Position numbers and translations under genes: made by a program. From positions 39,857 through 103,856 of the forward strand of contig JAPPFD010000020.1 of assembly GCA_028823995.1 (NCBI GenBank): a stretch of 64,000 nt of DNA, given 5' to 3'. The notes under the pieces were generated by a model that was not told where the DNA came from, made no database searches, and saw nothing but the letters and a program-made list of their open reading frames with translations. This document shows, piece after piece, positions 1 through 9,049 of the stretch (position 1 is its first letter; every line of letters starts with the position of its first letter). Origin of the DNA: a bacterium (GTDB taxonomy: Bacteria > Actinomycetota > Acidimicrobiia > Spongiisociales > ZC4RG35).

Positions 1-148
1 GGAGTATATACACTCGAAGACATTCTATGATTAGACCTCCCCTGCCTGGCTGCTCGCTCACAGTCTTCCCTGCGGGCGGTACCCGGTTCCTCATGGGCAT
101 CGGGACATTCGATGCGAAGTTCGCCGACGAACGCTGCTGTCTCGGACC

Positions 149-1150
149 ATGATGACTGTCTCTCCGGTAATACTCATCACCTGGCCTCGTTTTCGAGCAG
201 ACGATCCCGAAACCGGCGGCCGGCTCACATCGGCCGGCTACCAGGTCCGACACGCGCCCTACGGTGGCCGCCGATGCCCCGAAGAGTTGATCGAGCTGCT
301 GGACGGAGCAGTCGGCGCAATAGTTAGCGGCGATCCTTTCACGGCCGAAGTCTTTGTAGCCTCCCCTCTGCTCAGGGTGGTGGCCAGGACCGGAGTGGGC
401 CTGGACAGCATCGACACCGATGCGGCCGAGAAGGCCGGGGTAACCCTGTTTACCACGCCGGGTCTCAACCACAATGCTTGCGCCGACCACACTATGGCCT
501 TGATCCTTGCCCTGGTGCGCCGATTGGTGGAGAACGACGCGGCGGTGCGCAAAGGCCATTGGGACAGAGCGGGCCGCCTTTCGGGAGGAGAACTGACCGG
601 GGCCCGCGTGGGGCTGATCGGATTAGGGCGAATCGGGCGCGCGGTTGCCCGGCGCCTGGAGGGCTTCGAAGTCGAAATCCGGGTATACGACCCGGAGACC
701 ACAGACGCCTCGCCCTATCAGTTGACCACCCTGGAGGATCTGATGCATTGGAGCGATATCGTCAGCATCCACTGCCCCCTGACACAGGCGACTCGCAACA
801 TGATCGGTAGCCGCCAACTGGCAAGTGCTCGTCCGGGCCTGCTGCTGATAAACACGGCCAGGGGAGCAATCGTGGATGAAGTGGCCCTGGCCGCCGCGAT
901 CAGATCGGGGCAAGTGGCGGGCGCCGGGCTGGATGTCTTCGGTGTGGAGCCGCCTCATGACTCCGAGTTGCTCCGGTTTCCCGAAGTGGTCGTCTCTCCG
1001 CACATCGCCGGGCTCAGCGGGAAATCGATGCGCCTCATGCTCGAACAATGCATAGACAACGTGCTGGAGTTCCTCGACGCCCCACCGGCGCCGGAAGGAA
1101 CACCGACCATCCCGACATCCGACTCCGACCCTGTCCTACTGAGGAGGTAG
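149..1150 (+). CDS. D-2-hydroxyacid dehydrogenase (phosphoglycerate dehydrogenase-like)
   Basis: A 333-residue NAD-dependent 2-hydroxyacid dehydrogenase that would interconvert a 2-hydroxy acid and a 2-keto acid in the cytoplasm. The Rossmann motif GLGRIGRAVARRL lies near residue 155. The family's catalytic Arg sits in NTARGAIVDE, the Glu in the following GVEPP segment, and the His in SPHIAG near the C-terminus. Length is normal for the family. The start may be either of two adjacent ATGs (149 or 152). It is 3 bases upstream of an IolE-like gene, so it probably belongs to the same polyol or sugar-acid operon. The exact substrate cannot be read from the sequence. Confidence 0.88.
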   Translation: MMTVSPVILITWPRFRADDPETGGRLTSAGYQVRHAPYGGRRCPEELIELLDGAVGAIVSGDPFTAEVFVASPLLRVVARTGVGLDSIDTDAAEKAGVTLFTTPGLNHNACADHTMALILALVRRLVENDAAVRKGHWDRAGRLSGGELTGARVGLIGLGRIGRAVARRLEGFEVEIRVYDPETTDASPYQLTTLEDLMHWSDIVSIHCPLTQATRNMIGSRQLASARPGLLLINTARGAIVDEVALAAAIRSGQVAGAGLDVFGVEPPHDSELLRFPEVVVSPHIAGLSGKSMRLMLEQCIDNVLEFLDAPPAPEGTPTIPTSDSDPVLLRR

Positions 1151-1153
1151 AAG

Positions 1154-2044
1154 TTGCCGAAGACAAGACTCAAACTCGGATCATCCCCGTGTTCCTGGGG
1201 GATCTGGTTCCCCGACGACCCCCGCCAGATGCCATGGCAACGATGCTTGGATGAGATCAGCAAAGTAGGGTACGAATGGATCGAACTGGGTCCCTACGGA
1301 TACCTCCCGACCCAGACCGAAGTCCTCAAAAAGGAGTTGGCGGATCGGAGTCTGGCAGTGTCCGGCACTTTCACCATGGGGTTTCTCGATGATCCGGACC
1401 ACTGGCCTGCGCTGGAAGCGGAGACAATCGGCGCCTGCCGGTCCCTGGTCTCGGTCGGGGCCGGCTATCTGATTGTGATCGACGGGGTCTACGCTGACCT
1501 CTCCACCGGCGAGATGCTGCGCAGCGACACATTGAACGATAGAGAGTGGCACGCCTTGATCGACACCACGCACCGGATTGCAAGAATTGCCGAACACCAT
1601 GGGTTGAGAGCCGTGTTTCATCCCCATGCCGAAACCCATGTCGAGACCGAGGAGCAGATCGAGCGTTTTCTGGCCGATACCAATCCTGACCTGATCGCCC
1701 TGTGTCTCGATACCGGCCACCACGCGTATCGCGGCGGAGACCCGGTCGCGTTTTACAAGGCGCACGCCGACCGAATCGAATACTTCCACCTCAAGAACGT
1801 GGACCCCGAGATCATGGAGCAGGTGCGCCTGGAGGGCATCCCCTTTGCCAGAGCAGTTCAGATGGGCGTTTTCTGCGAGCCGGTACACGGCGCCGTTGAC
1901 TTCGCGGAGCTGGCGCAGGCGCTGGCGGACACCGGTTTCGATGGTCATGCCACGGTGGAGCAGGACATGTACCCCGCACCTCCGGACAAACCGTTCCCCA
2001 TAGCCCAACGGACTTACCAATACCTCAGGAGCCTCGGCCTCTAA
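1154..2044 (+). CDS. Sugar phosphate isomerase/epimerase family (IolE-like inosose dehydratase)
   Basis: A 296-residue TIM-barrel protein of the xylose isomerase-like/AP endonuclease 2 superfamily. The opening SSPCSWGIWFPDD resembles IolE proteins. Likely metal-binding positions are the Glu in YEWIELGPYG, the His residues of FHPHAETHVE, the Asp/His pair in LCLDTGHHAY and the late Glu in TVEQDMY. The start is TTG at 1154, just after a GAGGAGG site at 1141-1147 that overlaps the end of the previous gene. With iolD and Gfo/Idh dehydrogenases nearby, a role as 2-keto-myo-inositol dehydratase or a related epimerase is likely, but this is inference from context. Confidence 0.85.
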   Translation: MPKTRLKLGSSPCSWGIWFPDDPRQMPWQRCLDEISKVGYEWIELGPYGYLPTQTEVLKKELADRSLAVSGTFTMGFLDDPDHWPALEAETIGACRSLVSVGAGYLIVIDGVYADLSTGEMLRSDTLNDREWHALIDTTHRIARIAEHHGLRAVFHPHAETHVETEEQIERFLADTNPDLIALCLDTGHHAYRGGDPVAFYKAHADRIEYFHLKNVDPEIMEQVRLEGIPFARAVQMGVFCEPVHGAVDFAELAQALADTGFDGHATVEQDMYPAPPDKPFPIAQRTYQYLRSLGL

Positions 2045-2120
2045 CCCCCCATGGGACTCCCTGGTGCGAGTTGGCCGCGACTCCATCCCTTCTGGGGCAT
2101 GGGCTGGACATGCATTCGAA

Positions 2121-2126
2121 TAGGAT
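2121..2126 (+). promoter_or_regulatory. -10 box (TAGGAT) of a leaderless promoter for the aldehyde dehydrogenase
   Basis: TAGGAT ends 6 nt before the tandem ATG codons at 2133/2136. This matches the spacing seen at other genes in this window and supports 2133 as the original start of the interrupted aldehyde dehydrogenase. No clear -35 box is visible. Confidence 0.5.
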
Positions 2127-2132
2127 TGAAAT

Positions 2133-3565
2133 ATGATGATTGAAGGTCTGCAGGATCCGCGTTTGTCCGCCGGCCGGACACCGCAGGGTCCTCCGATCAG
2201 AGTGGTGAATCCCTACGACGGAGAAGCGATCGGGGAATCAATTCTGCGTCGAGGAGGAACGTCGACGATGCCCTGTCGGCCGCCGCCGCAGCCGCCAAAC
2301 GGATGAGATCGCTGAGCGGCCACGAACGGGCGGAGCTGTTGGAAAAGGCCGCGCTCAAATGCGACGAAGCCACCGAGTACCTGGCCGGGATCGTCGTAGC
2401 CGAGCAGGGGAAAACCATCACCGAGGCGCGCGGCGAGGCCGGGCGGCTGGGGTCTCTGCTCCGTTACTGCGCGGGTGAGGCCCGTCGGATCGAGGGAGAG
2501 GTGCTCCCCCTTGACGGAAGCCCGGGCGGCGAGGGCCGCCTCGGGTTCACCCTGAGACAGCCCGCCGGGGTGGTGGCGGCCATCACCCCCTTCAACTACC
2601 CATTGCTCCTCGTCGCCCACAAGGTCGGGCCGGCTCTGGCGGCCGGCAACCCGGTGATCGTCAAACCGGCTTCCTACACACCGCTCAGCGCCTTTGCGTT
2701 CATGAGACTGCTATTGGATGTCGGCTTCCCCGAGGGGGCGGTCCAGTGCATCGCCGGTGCGGGTGGCGTGGTGGGCGCCGGCCTCTGCGCCGACGAGCGG
2801 GTCAGGGTGGTTAGCTTCACCGGCAGCGCCGAGGTGGGAAGAGGCATAACCAGGATCGCCGGCGTGAAGAGGCTCCTGCTGGAGTTGGGCGCCAACTGTC
2901 CGGTGGTGGTGCTTCCCGACGCTGATCTGGATCTGGCTGCCTCGGTCACGGCCAAGGCCGGGACGGTCAACGCCGGACAGGTGTGCATCTCGGCGCAAAG
3001 GGTGCTGGTTGATCGCCGGTCCTACCCGGATTTCCTCAACACGCTGGGCGAGCACTTCTCCCGGATCAGAGCCGGGGATCCGTCCGATGAGAACACCGAA
3101 ATGGGGCCCATGATCAGCCCGGCCGAGGCCGATCGGGTGCGGGACGTTATAGCCCAAGCCGAGACCATGGGCGCCAAGGTGGTGGTGGGAGGCGAGGTGA
3201 ACGGGTCTTTGCACCAGGCGACCGTGGTGGCGGACGTCCCCGAGAACACGACGCTCTTCTCCGACGAACTGTTCGGTCCGGCGGTGGGGGTCGTCCCTGT
3301 TGACAGCGTTGAGGAAGCCATTTCCCTTTGCAACCGGACCTCCTACGGCCTGGGAGCCGGTGTATTCACCAGAGACATAGCCACCGCTGTCCGCTTTGCC
3401 CGTCAAGTGGACGCCGGAAACGTGCACATCAACTGGGGTCCGCTGTGGCGGGTCGATCCTATGCCTTACGGCGGATTGAAGGGAAGCGGGATCGGCAAGG
3501 AGGGGCCGAAATACGCCATAGAGGAGATGACCGAGTCCAAGACGGTGGTGATACATACCGGTTAG
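2133..3565 (+). pseudogene. Aldehyde dehydrogenase (methylmalonate-semialdehyde dehydrogenase-like), frameshifted near its N-terminus
   Basis: An NAD(P)-dependent aldehyde dehydrogenase. The uninterrupted part (2303-3565, 420 residues) carries the ALDH core: PFNYPLL, KPASYTPLS, FTGSAEVG, catalytic Glu in LELGANCP, catalytic Cys in NAGQVCISAQR, and the terminal YGGLKGSG region. It lacks about 50 N-terminal residues. Those residues are present upstream in another frame: from ATG 2133 one reads IRVVNPYDGEAIGES, while NVDDALSAAAAAAKRM is in frame with the main body from about 2258. A one-base loss between about 2236 and 2257 explains this. It is either a real frameshift or a sequencing error. An internal start at ATG 2303 could still give a shortened protein, probably with a damaged cofactor domain. 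Confidence 0.8.
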
Positions 3566-3602
3566 GAATTTTCGAATCCGGAGGAAAGGAACCAAGAACA
3601 TC

Positions 3603-5516
3603 ATGAACGGCAACCACACCGACAAAGCGATCAGGCTCACCACCGCGCAGGCCATCGTCAAGTTCCTTCAGGCGCAGTGGACCGAGTTCGACGGTCAGAG
3701 GGAGCGACTCTTCGCGGGAGTGTTCGGGCTCTTCGGACACGGCAATGTGGTCGGACTTGGACAGGCCCTGGAGGAATACGGTCACGACCTTGCCTTCTAT
3801 CAGGCCAAGAACGAACAGTCCGCTGTCCATCAGGCGATGGGTTACGCAAAGGCCAAGAACCGGTTGTCGACCTTCGCATGCGCCGCCTCCACCGGCCCCG
3901 GTTCCACCAACATGGTGACCGGTGCAGCCACCGCCACAGCCAACCGGTTGCCGGTCCTGCTCTTCCCGGCCGACACCTTCGTCCGCCGCCGCCAAGGGCC
4001 GGTACTCCAGCAAATCGAAGACCTGATGGGCGGTGACATCACAGTCAATGACTCCTTCCGAGCGGTCTCCCGTTTCTTCGATCGCGTCAGCTATCCGGAG
4101 CACCTCCTCTCCGCCCTTCCGGAAGCCTGTCGGGTCCTGACCGATCAGGCCGATACGGGCGCCGTGACAATTGCCTTCCATCAGGACACGGAGGGGGAGG
4201 CCTGGGACTTTCCCGCCCACTTTTTCTCCCCCCGGGTGTGGTACATACCCCGCCGCCCTCCCGCGACGGACGAGATCGACCGGGCAGCGGCCTTGATCCG
4301 CTCCTCGCAAAGGCCGTTCCTGATCGCGGGCGGGGGCGTCCGCTACTCGCGGGCGGGGGCGGCGGTGGCCGCATTCTCGGAGCGCTTCGGGGTGCCCGTG
4401 GGCGAGACCTTCGCCGGAAAAGGATCGGTTCCGGTCGGGCCCTATCACCTGGGCGCGGTGGGTGTGACGGGGACGGGCGCCGCCAACGCCATGGCCTCCC
4501 AGGCCGACTTGGTGATCTGTGTCGGCACCAGGCTGCAGGACTTCACCACCGCCTCCAACTCGCTGTTCCAGAACCGGGATGTTCGCTTCGTGTGCATCAA
4601 TGTCGCGGGCCGCGATGCCTACAAGCTGGGAGCTTCGCCCGTAGTGGCAGATGCCCGACTCTCGGTCGAGCGGTTGCACCAGGCCTTGGGAGCAGGGGGT
4701 TGGCAGGCGACCGAGGAGCACCGGACCCAAGCGTCCGTGGAGGGCCGTATCTGGGCCGATCTGATAGATCGTCACCTGGAACGCCCACCGGGCCAGATCG
4801 TGAGCCAGGGGGAGGTGATCCGGGCCCTGAACCGTCATGCCCGACCGGGAGATGTGGTGATGGCCGCGGCCGGATCTCCGCCGGCCGACGTTCACAATCT
4901 GTGGGATCACTCCAATGGCACGGAGGTGCACCTGGAGTTCGGTTATTCCTGTATGGGCCACGAGGTACCCGGAGCGATGGGCTACAAGATGGCGCGTCCC
5001 GGCGAGGCGGAGGTCTACGTGATCCAGGGTGAGGGCGGTTGGCTCCTTTCCAACCCGGAGATTGTCTCCGCCGTCCAGGAGGGGATCAAGGTGACGGTGA
5101 TCCTGGTCACCAACGACGGTTACCAGTCGATCCGGAATCTCCAGGAAGGCACCACAGGTGTCCTGTTTGGTACAGAGTTGCGTTACCGGGAGGGCGACAC
5201 CGGTCGCCTAACCGGCGATGTGCTCCCCGTCGACTTTGTCCTCAACGCTCAAAGCCTGGGTTGTCGGGTATTCCATGCGCCGGACATCCCCGAGTTGGAA
5301 GAGGCTCTTGCGGATGCTCGCCAGAGCACCCTCCCGGTGGTGATCGTCTGCCCGGTGGAGCCCTACCGGATGCTCCCGGGGGGCGGGGCCTGGTGGGATG
5401 TGGGTATCGCCGAAGAGTCCGAAAAGGCCGAGATGCGCCTCATCGCCGAGTTGCACCTCAAGGGCCGCGAATCCCAGCGGTTCTACTATGCCGGGGCGGC
5501 GGAGCCCAGCGGATAG
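3603..5516 (+). CDS. iolD: 3D-(3,5/4)-trihydroxycyclohexane-1,2-dione acylhydrolase IolD
   Basis: A 637-residue thiamine-diphosphate enzyme with the acetolactate synthase fold. IolD hydrolyses the ring diketone in inositol catabolism to a deoxyglucuronate. The N-terminal PYR domain holds the ThDP-activating Glu in KNEQSAVHQAMGY near residue 70. The middle domain covers about 210-350. The PP domain has the metal/ThDP motif starting QGEGGWLLS and ending VTNDGYQS near residue 505. Length agrees with known IolD (about 640). The start is ATG 3603 with GGAGGAAAGG at 3581-3590. This gene is the best evidence that the island handles an inositol. iolB, iolC and iolJ are not seen in the window. Confidence 0.9.
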   Translation: MNGNHTDKAIRLTTAQAIVKFLQAQWTEFDGQRERLFAGVFGLFGHGNVVGLGQALEEYGHDLAFYQAKNEQSAVHQAMGYAKAKNRLSTFACAASTGPGSTNMVTGAATATANRLPVLLFPADTFVRRRQGPVLQQIEDLMGGDITVNDSFRAVSRFFDRVSYPEHLLSALPEACRVLTDQADTGAVTIAFHQDTEGEAWDFPAHFFSPRVWYIPRRPPATDEIDRAAALIRSSQRPFLIAGGGVRYSRAGAAVAAFSERFGVPVGETFAGKGSVPVGPYHLGAVGVTGTGAANAMASQADLVICVGTRLQDFTTASNSLFQNRDVRFVCINVAGRDAYKLGASPVVADARLSVERLHQALGAGGWQATEEHRTQASVEGRIWADLIDRHLERPPGQIVSQGEVIRALNRHARPGDVVMAAAGSPPADVHNLWDHSNGTEVHLEFGYSCMGHEVPGAMGYKMARPGEAEVYVIQGEGGWLLSNPEIVSAVQEGIKVTVILVTNDGYQSIRNLQEGTTGVLFGTELRYREGDTGRLTGDVLPVDFVLNAQSLGCRVFHAPDIPELEEALADARQSTLPVVIVCPVEPYRMLPGGGAWWDVGIAEESEKAEMRLIAELHLKGRESQRFYYAGAAEPSG

Positions 5517-5579
5517 AAGGCGATTCTTCCGATATAGCATTACAGTCTCGAAGGTCCGAGTTCGCGAAGAAAGGAACCC

Positions 5580-6290
5580 ATGTCGAGGCTGAGCAGAGAC
5601 GGTATGCGCGTCCTGATGGGAGACATCATCTCGGGCCGATACTCCGAAGGCGCCCGCCTCCCCAAGGAAAGCGACCTGACAGAGCGTTTCGGGGCCAGCC
5701 GGGGGACCATCCGGGAGTCGGTGCGAGCCTTGGAGGAGCGAGGACTGGTGAAAGTCACCCACGGAGTCGGAGCAGTGGTGCAACCCTCGGATCACTGGAA
5801 CATCCTCGACGCGGATGTCCTGGACATCACTCTGGCCACGGCTCGCCGCAACGACGTGCTGAGCGCTTTTCTCGAGGCGCGGCGGATCCTGGAAGTGGAA
5901 GCCGTGGCGATGGCCGCCCGGCGGGCTTCGGATGAGGACCTGCAAACCATCGAGGAGGCGTTCGAGCGTTTGAAGGTGGCCGCCGAAGCCGCGGTGACCA
6001 ACCCTTTGGAGGAGGCGAACTACCTGAAGACAGACGCCGAGTTCCATTCGGCGATCTTCAGGGCTACGGGGAACATCATCCTCGGCAAGATGGTCGAGCC
6101 CCTGCAGAAGGCGCTTCAGACCGCCATGCGACCTCTGGCCAGCCCCCACCACCGCATCACGCGAAGCCTCCCGGAGCATGAACGCATCATGAAGGCCGTG
6201 ACCAACCGCGATGAGGAGGGTGCCCGGACAGCGATGGAAGAGCACTTGGCCACCTCCCTCGCATACTTGGAGTCGATCCGACCCTACTGA
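5580..6290 (+). CDS. FadR-subfamily GntR transcriptional regulator
   Basis: A 236-residue regulator. The N-terminal winged helix (about residues 5-72) includes LPKESDLTERFGASRGT and the following recognition helix. The C-terminal FCD ligand-binding domain (about 90-230) has the expected Asp and His residues in DAEFHSAIF, the distal HERIMKAV and the terminal helix. It sits directly after iolD in the same direction with a GAAAGGAA ribosome site just before ATG 5580, so it is probably the local regulator of the polyol operon. FadR-type proteins usually act as dimers on short palindromes and are released by a small organic acid; the palindrome at 10314-10327 is a candidate target. Confidence 0.88.
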   Translation: MSRLSRDGMRVLMGDIISGRYSEGARLPKESDLTERFGASRGTIRESVRALEERGLVKVTHGVGAVVQPSDHWNILDADVLDITLATARRNDVLSAFLEARRILEVEAVAMAARRASDEDLQTIEEAFERLKVAAEAAVTNPLEEANYLKTDAEFHSAIFRATGNIILGKMVEPLQKALQTAMRPLASPHHRITRSLPEHERIMKAVTNRDEEGARTAMEEHLATSLAYLESIRPY

Positions 6291-6307
6291 GGGCAGTTGT
6301 CCGGTAA

Positions 6308-6313
6308 TATAAT
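6308..6313 (+). promoter_or_regulatory. -10 box (TATAAT) of a leaderless promoter for the SDR gene
   Basis: A perfect TATAAT lies 6 nt before ATG 6320, so transcription would start at or next to the start codon. No ribosome-binding site is present. Confidence 0.6.
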
Positions 6314-6319
6314 CTCTTC

Positions 6320-7120
6320 ATGGGCATACCCAGTCATGCAGGAAAAGCCGCTTTCGTGACGGGGGCCAGCAAGGGGATAGGACAACGACTCGCCGTCGGC
6401 TTGGCCCAGCACGGGGCCTCGGTAGCGGTTGGATACCACAATGACGCGCAGGGTGCGGCCGAAACCGTGGAGTCGATAGCCCGGGACGGCGGCGCTGCTC
6501 ATGCCGTGCGACTGGATCTGGCCAGTCTCGACAACAGCCTGACCGCGGTGGATGAGGTCGCAGAACTTTTCGGGAGGCTTGACATACTGGTCAACAACGC
6601 CGCCCGTACCCGGTTCGGGCCCATTCACGAAACCACTGAGGTGGACTTCGACGATGTGGTCAACACCGTGCTCAAGGGCCCCTTCTTCCTGTCGCTGAGA
6701 GCATCGGAGATCATGAACGCCCACGGAGGGGGCGCGATAGTGAACATCTCCAGCATTGCGGTAGAAGGCATCATGCCCTTCCACGGCGCGTACACCATGG
6801 CGAAGGGCGGCTTGGAGTCCATGACCAGGCAGATGGCTCTGGACTTGGCACCCGACGTCAGGGTAAACGCCGTGGCGCCCGGCGCCACTCTCACGGCCCG
6901 CAACCTCCGCTACAGCGAGGGCTACAGTGACGACTGGTCCAGGGTCACGCCGCTCGGCCGGGTGATGATGCCCGGTGACTATGTGGGGATAGTGAACTTC
7001 CTGACCAGCGACGCCGCCGAAATGATCACCGGCCAGATCATCTACGTGGATGGTGGGTGGTCCATGCTCGGCCTGGGACCGGACATGGACGCTTTCGATT
7101 TCTCATCGGACAAGCCCTGA
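6320..7120 (+). CDS. SDR-family oxidoreductase
   Basis: A 266-residue classical short-chain dehydrogenase. The cofactor motif TGASKGIGQRLA is at about residues 14-25, NNAA near 92, the catalytic Ser in NISSIAVEG near 142, and the YTMAK pair (Tyr-x-x-x-Lys) near 155. The C-terminal YVDGGW is typical. It has its own leaderless promoter, separated from the FadR-type regulator by 29 bp. It probably oxidises a hydroxyl of the polyol, or reduces a keto intermediate; the substrate is not recognisable. Confidence 0.88.
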   Translation: MGIPSHAGKAAFVTGASKGIGQRLAVGLAQHGASVAVGYHNDAQGAAETVESIARDGGAAHAVRLDLASLDNSLTAVDEVAELFGRLDILVNNAARTRFGPIHETTEVDFDDVVNTVLKGPFFLSLRASEIMNAHGGGAIVNISSIAVEGIMPFHGAYTMAKGGLESMTRQMALDLAPDVRVNAVAPGATLTARNLRYSEGYSDDWSRVTPLGRVMMPGDYVGIVNFLTSDAAEMITGQIIYVDGGWSMLGLGPDMDAFDFSSDKP

Positions 7121-7204
7121 TCGACAGCGGATCGTGATCTGTTCCGGGGGTGCCGGGCTAGGGGCTAATAGAGCGGGAGGTAAAACACGAGAAGGGAATG
7201 ACAA

Positions 7205-7525
7205 ATGAAGGAAATCGGCTATTACGTCGAGTTGGACATCGATCCCGCCCAGCGGGAGGAATTCCATGTCAACATGCTGAACCACTCGGCGGCCACCCTC
7301 GATGGCGAGGAGGGATGCCTGGTCTTCGATGTGTTCGTGGACGCCCGCAACCCCAATCGCTACGCCCTCTTCGAACTCTACGCCGACGAGGCGGCAGTGG
7401 ATGAGCACCGCTTCTCGAAGCAACTCGCCAAGCACCGCGCGGAGGTGGACCCCGCCATCCTCACCAGGGTCATCTGGGTGGTTAGCGGTCAGGTGGACGA
7501 GAGCAACTTCCGCGGCACCGAGTAG
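7205..7525 (+). CDS. Putative quinol monooxygenase (ABM domain)
   Basis: A 106-residue single-domain protein of the antibiotic biosynthesis monooxygenase family, a dimeric alpha-beta barrel. Visible family marks are the N-terminal strand GYYVELDIDPAQREEFHVN, EGCLVFDVFVDARNPN, and FELYADEAAVDEHRFSK with the characteristic His. Members of this type are often found in sugar operons (LsrG/YgiN-like) with poorly known substrates. GAAGGG about 10 nt before ATG 7205 is a plausible ribosome site. It is followed by a terminator at 7528-7545. Confidence 0.82.
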   Translation: MKEIGYYVELDIDPAQREEFHVNMLNHSAATLDGEEGCLVFDVFVDARNPNRYALFELYADEAAVDEHRFSKQLAKHRAEVDPAILTRVIWVVSGQVDESNFRGTE

Positions 7526-7527
7526 GC

Positions 7528-7545
7528 GGAGTCCCGACTCCTTTT
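7528..7545 (+). terminator. Intrinsic terminator
   Basis: GGAGTC and GACTCC can pair as a short stem directly followed by TTTT, three bases past the stop codon of the monooxygenase-like gene. It lies in the gap between convergent genes. Confidence 0.5.
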
Positions 7546-7608
7546 CCACCGAGGCCAGGAATCGAGAGGGCCTGAAGAACCTTCCGCGATGTTCGTCCGG
7601 CGCCCTGT

Positions 7609-7989
7609 TCAGTTGGGCGGTTGGTTCAACTCGATGATGTTCCCATCCGGGTCGCTGAGAAACGCCTGACGTCCGGCCGCAGGTACACGTGCCGATCGCT
7701 TCACAGCCACCCCACGCTCCTCGAGTAAGTCCAGGAGGCTCTCCAGATCCTCCACTTCCAGGGCGAAGTGGTTGTTGGGGTTCGGACCGAGAACGGCAAC
7801 CTTACTGATGTGAATCGCGTTTTCTGGACCGGCGCCCACCCACACCCCCGGCGTCTCGAACGCCGGCCGAGGGAGTTCGGGGAGGCCGAGCTTGTCGAGG
7901 TAGAACTCCCGGGACCTTTCCAGATCGGTCGCCGGAAGGTTCACGTGTTGAAGACCCCTGAGATGCCCGAACAGACCGATGTCACTCAT
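7609..7989 (-). CDS. VOC-family (glyoxalase/bleomycin resistance-like) protein
   Basis: A 126-residue vicinal-oxygen-chelate protein. Motifs are LQHVNLPATDLERSREFY at the N-terminus, NNHFALEVEDLESLLDLL in the middle, and FLSDPDGNIIELNQP at the C-terminus. These place potential metal ligands at His (QHVN), His (NNHFAL) and Glu (IIELN). Such proteins include isomerases, dioxygenases and lyases. It overlaps the stop of the upstream Gfo/Idh gene by 4 bp (7986-7989), indicating translational coupling in an operon read leftwards. Confidence 0.85.
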   Translation of the reverse strand: MSDIGLFGHLRGLQHVNLPATDLERSREFYLDKLGLPELPRPAFETPGVWVGAGPENAIHISKVAVLGPNPNNHFALEVEDLESLLDLLEERGVAVKRSARVPAAGRQAFLSDPDGNIIELNQPPN

Positions 7990-9047
7990 ATCGTCACTAC
8001 CTTCCGACGGTCGGCGGACTCGATCAGAGCGCGGATAGTAGCCATATTCACCGCGCTCTCCTCGAGTGGGAAGATCTCGGGCTCGTGGTCAAGGATCATT
8101 CTCTCCATTGCCTTCACCTCTTCGAAGTAGGCGTTCGTGCCCTCGAAGGTGTGGAAGTTGGTGATCTGATCAGCCGCTTCGTCACCGAAGGCCCGGTTGT
8201 CATTTCCCGATTTAGAAAGAGGGGCCACTTCGGAGGTCTGAGTCACCACTTCCACCGTGGAGGCCAACTCCACCTGGCTGAGCCACGGGTAGGAAACGCG
8301 GATGCGACCCCGCGAGCCGACGAACTCGCCGGACCAGGATGCCACCGCCTCCATGCTGGTCACGAACTGGCCCATCACGCCTCCCTCATAGAGAATCTGG
8401 GCGGCGAAGGTCATGTCCGCCGGTTGGCCTGCTCTGCGGATAAACCCCTCGACCTCGATCGGCCGTCTCTGCAGCACGGCCTGGAACAGGGTGACCGGAT
8501 AGCAGCCCAGGTCCCACACCGAACCCCCGCCGCGGGCGTCCAACCGGATGTCATCGCTGTAGAGCAAGGTGAAACTGAAGGTGCCCCGTGCCCAGCGGGG
8601 TACTCCGATCGCTCCTTCGGAGACCAGCCGACGCAGGAGGACAGTCTGGGGGTGGAAGCGCATCATCGATGCTTCCTGGATGATGACTTCATTCTCTTCG
8701 ACAGCCTGCACCAGGCGTTCGACCTCACCCGGATAGATGGCGATGGGCTTTTCGATCAGGGCGTGTTTGCCCGATCGCGCCACTCGCACTCCCCAGGGGA
8801 CGTGCAACCAATTGGGCAGGGAGACATAGACCACATCCACCTCATCGGATGCCAGCATCCGGTCGTAGCTGCCAAACCAGTGCGGGATCCCTTGCGAGAC
8901 AGCGTAGGCACGAGCCCTATCCGGATCCCGGCTGGCGATGGCCGTGATCTCGGAGCGTTCGGACGTGGCCACTGCCTCGACGATGCGGTCGTTGATCCGG
9001 GCGGTACTCAACAGACCCCAGCGAAGCGGAGCGTTGCCTGACGCCAC
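7986..9047 (-). CDS. Gfo/Idh/MocA-family oxidoreductase
   Basis: A 353-residue NAD(P)-dependent sugar or polyol dehydrogenase. The N-terminal Rossmann domain begins RWGLLSTARIND and contains the family motif EKPIAIYP with its catalytic Lys near residue 97. The C-terminal alpha/beta domain contains WDLGCYPVTLFQ (Asp and His/Tyr region). It is in an operon with a second Gfo/Idh gene (2 bp upstream) and a VOC gene (overlapping). Likely works on the same polyol as the other dehydrogenases here. Confidence 0.87.
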   Translation of the reverse strand: MASGNAPLRWGLLSTARINDRIVEAVATSERSEITAIASRDPDRARAYAVSQGIPHWFGSYDRMLASDEVDVVYVSLPNWLHVPWGVRVARSGKHALIEKPIAIYPGEVERLVQAVEENEVIIQEASMMRFHPQTVLLRRLVSEGAIGVPRWARGTFSFTLLYSDDIRLDARGGGSVWDLGCYPVTLFQAVLQRRPIEVEGFIRRAGQPADMTFAAQILYEGGVMGQFVTSMEAVASWSGEFVGSRGRIRVSYPWLSQVELASTVEVVTQTSEVAPLSKSGNDNRAFGDEAADQITNFHTFEGTNAYFEEVKAMERMILDHEPEIFPLEESAVNMATIRALIESADRRKVVTI

Positions 9048-9049
9048 CG

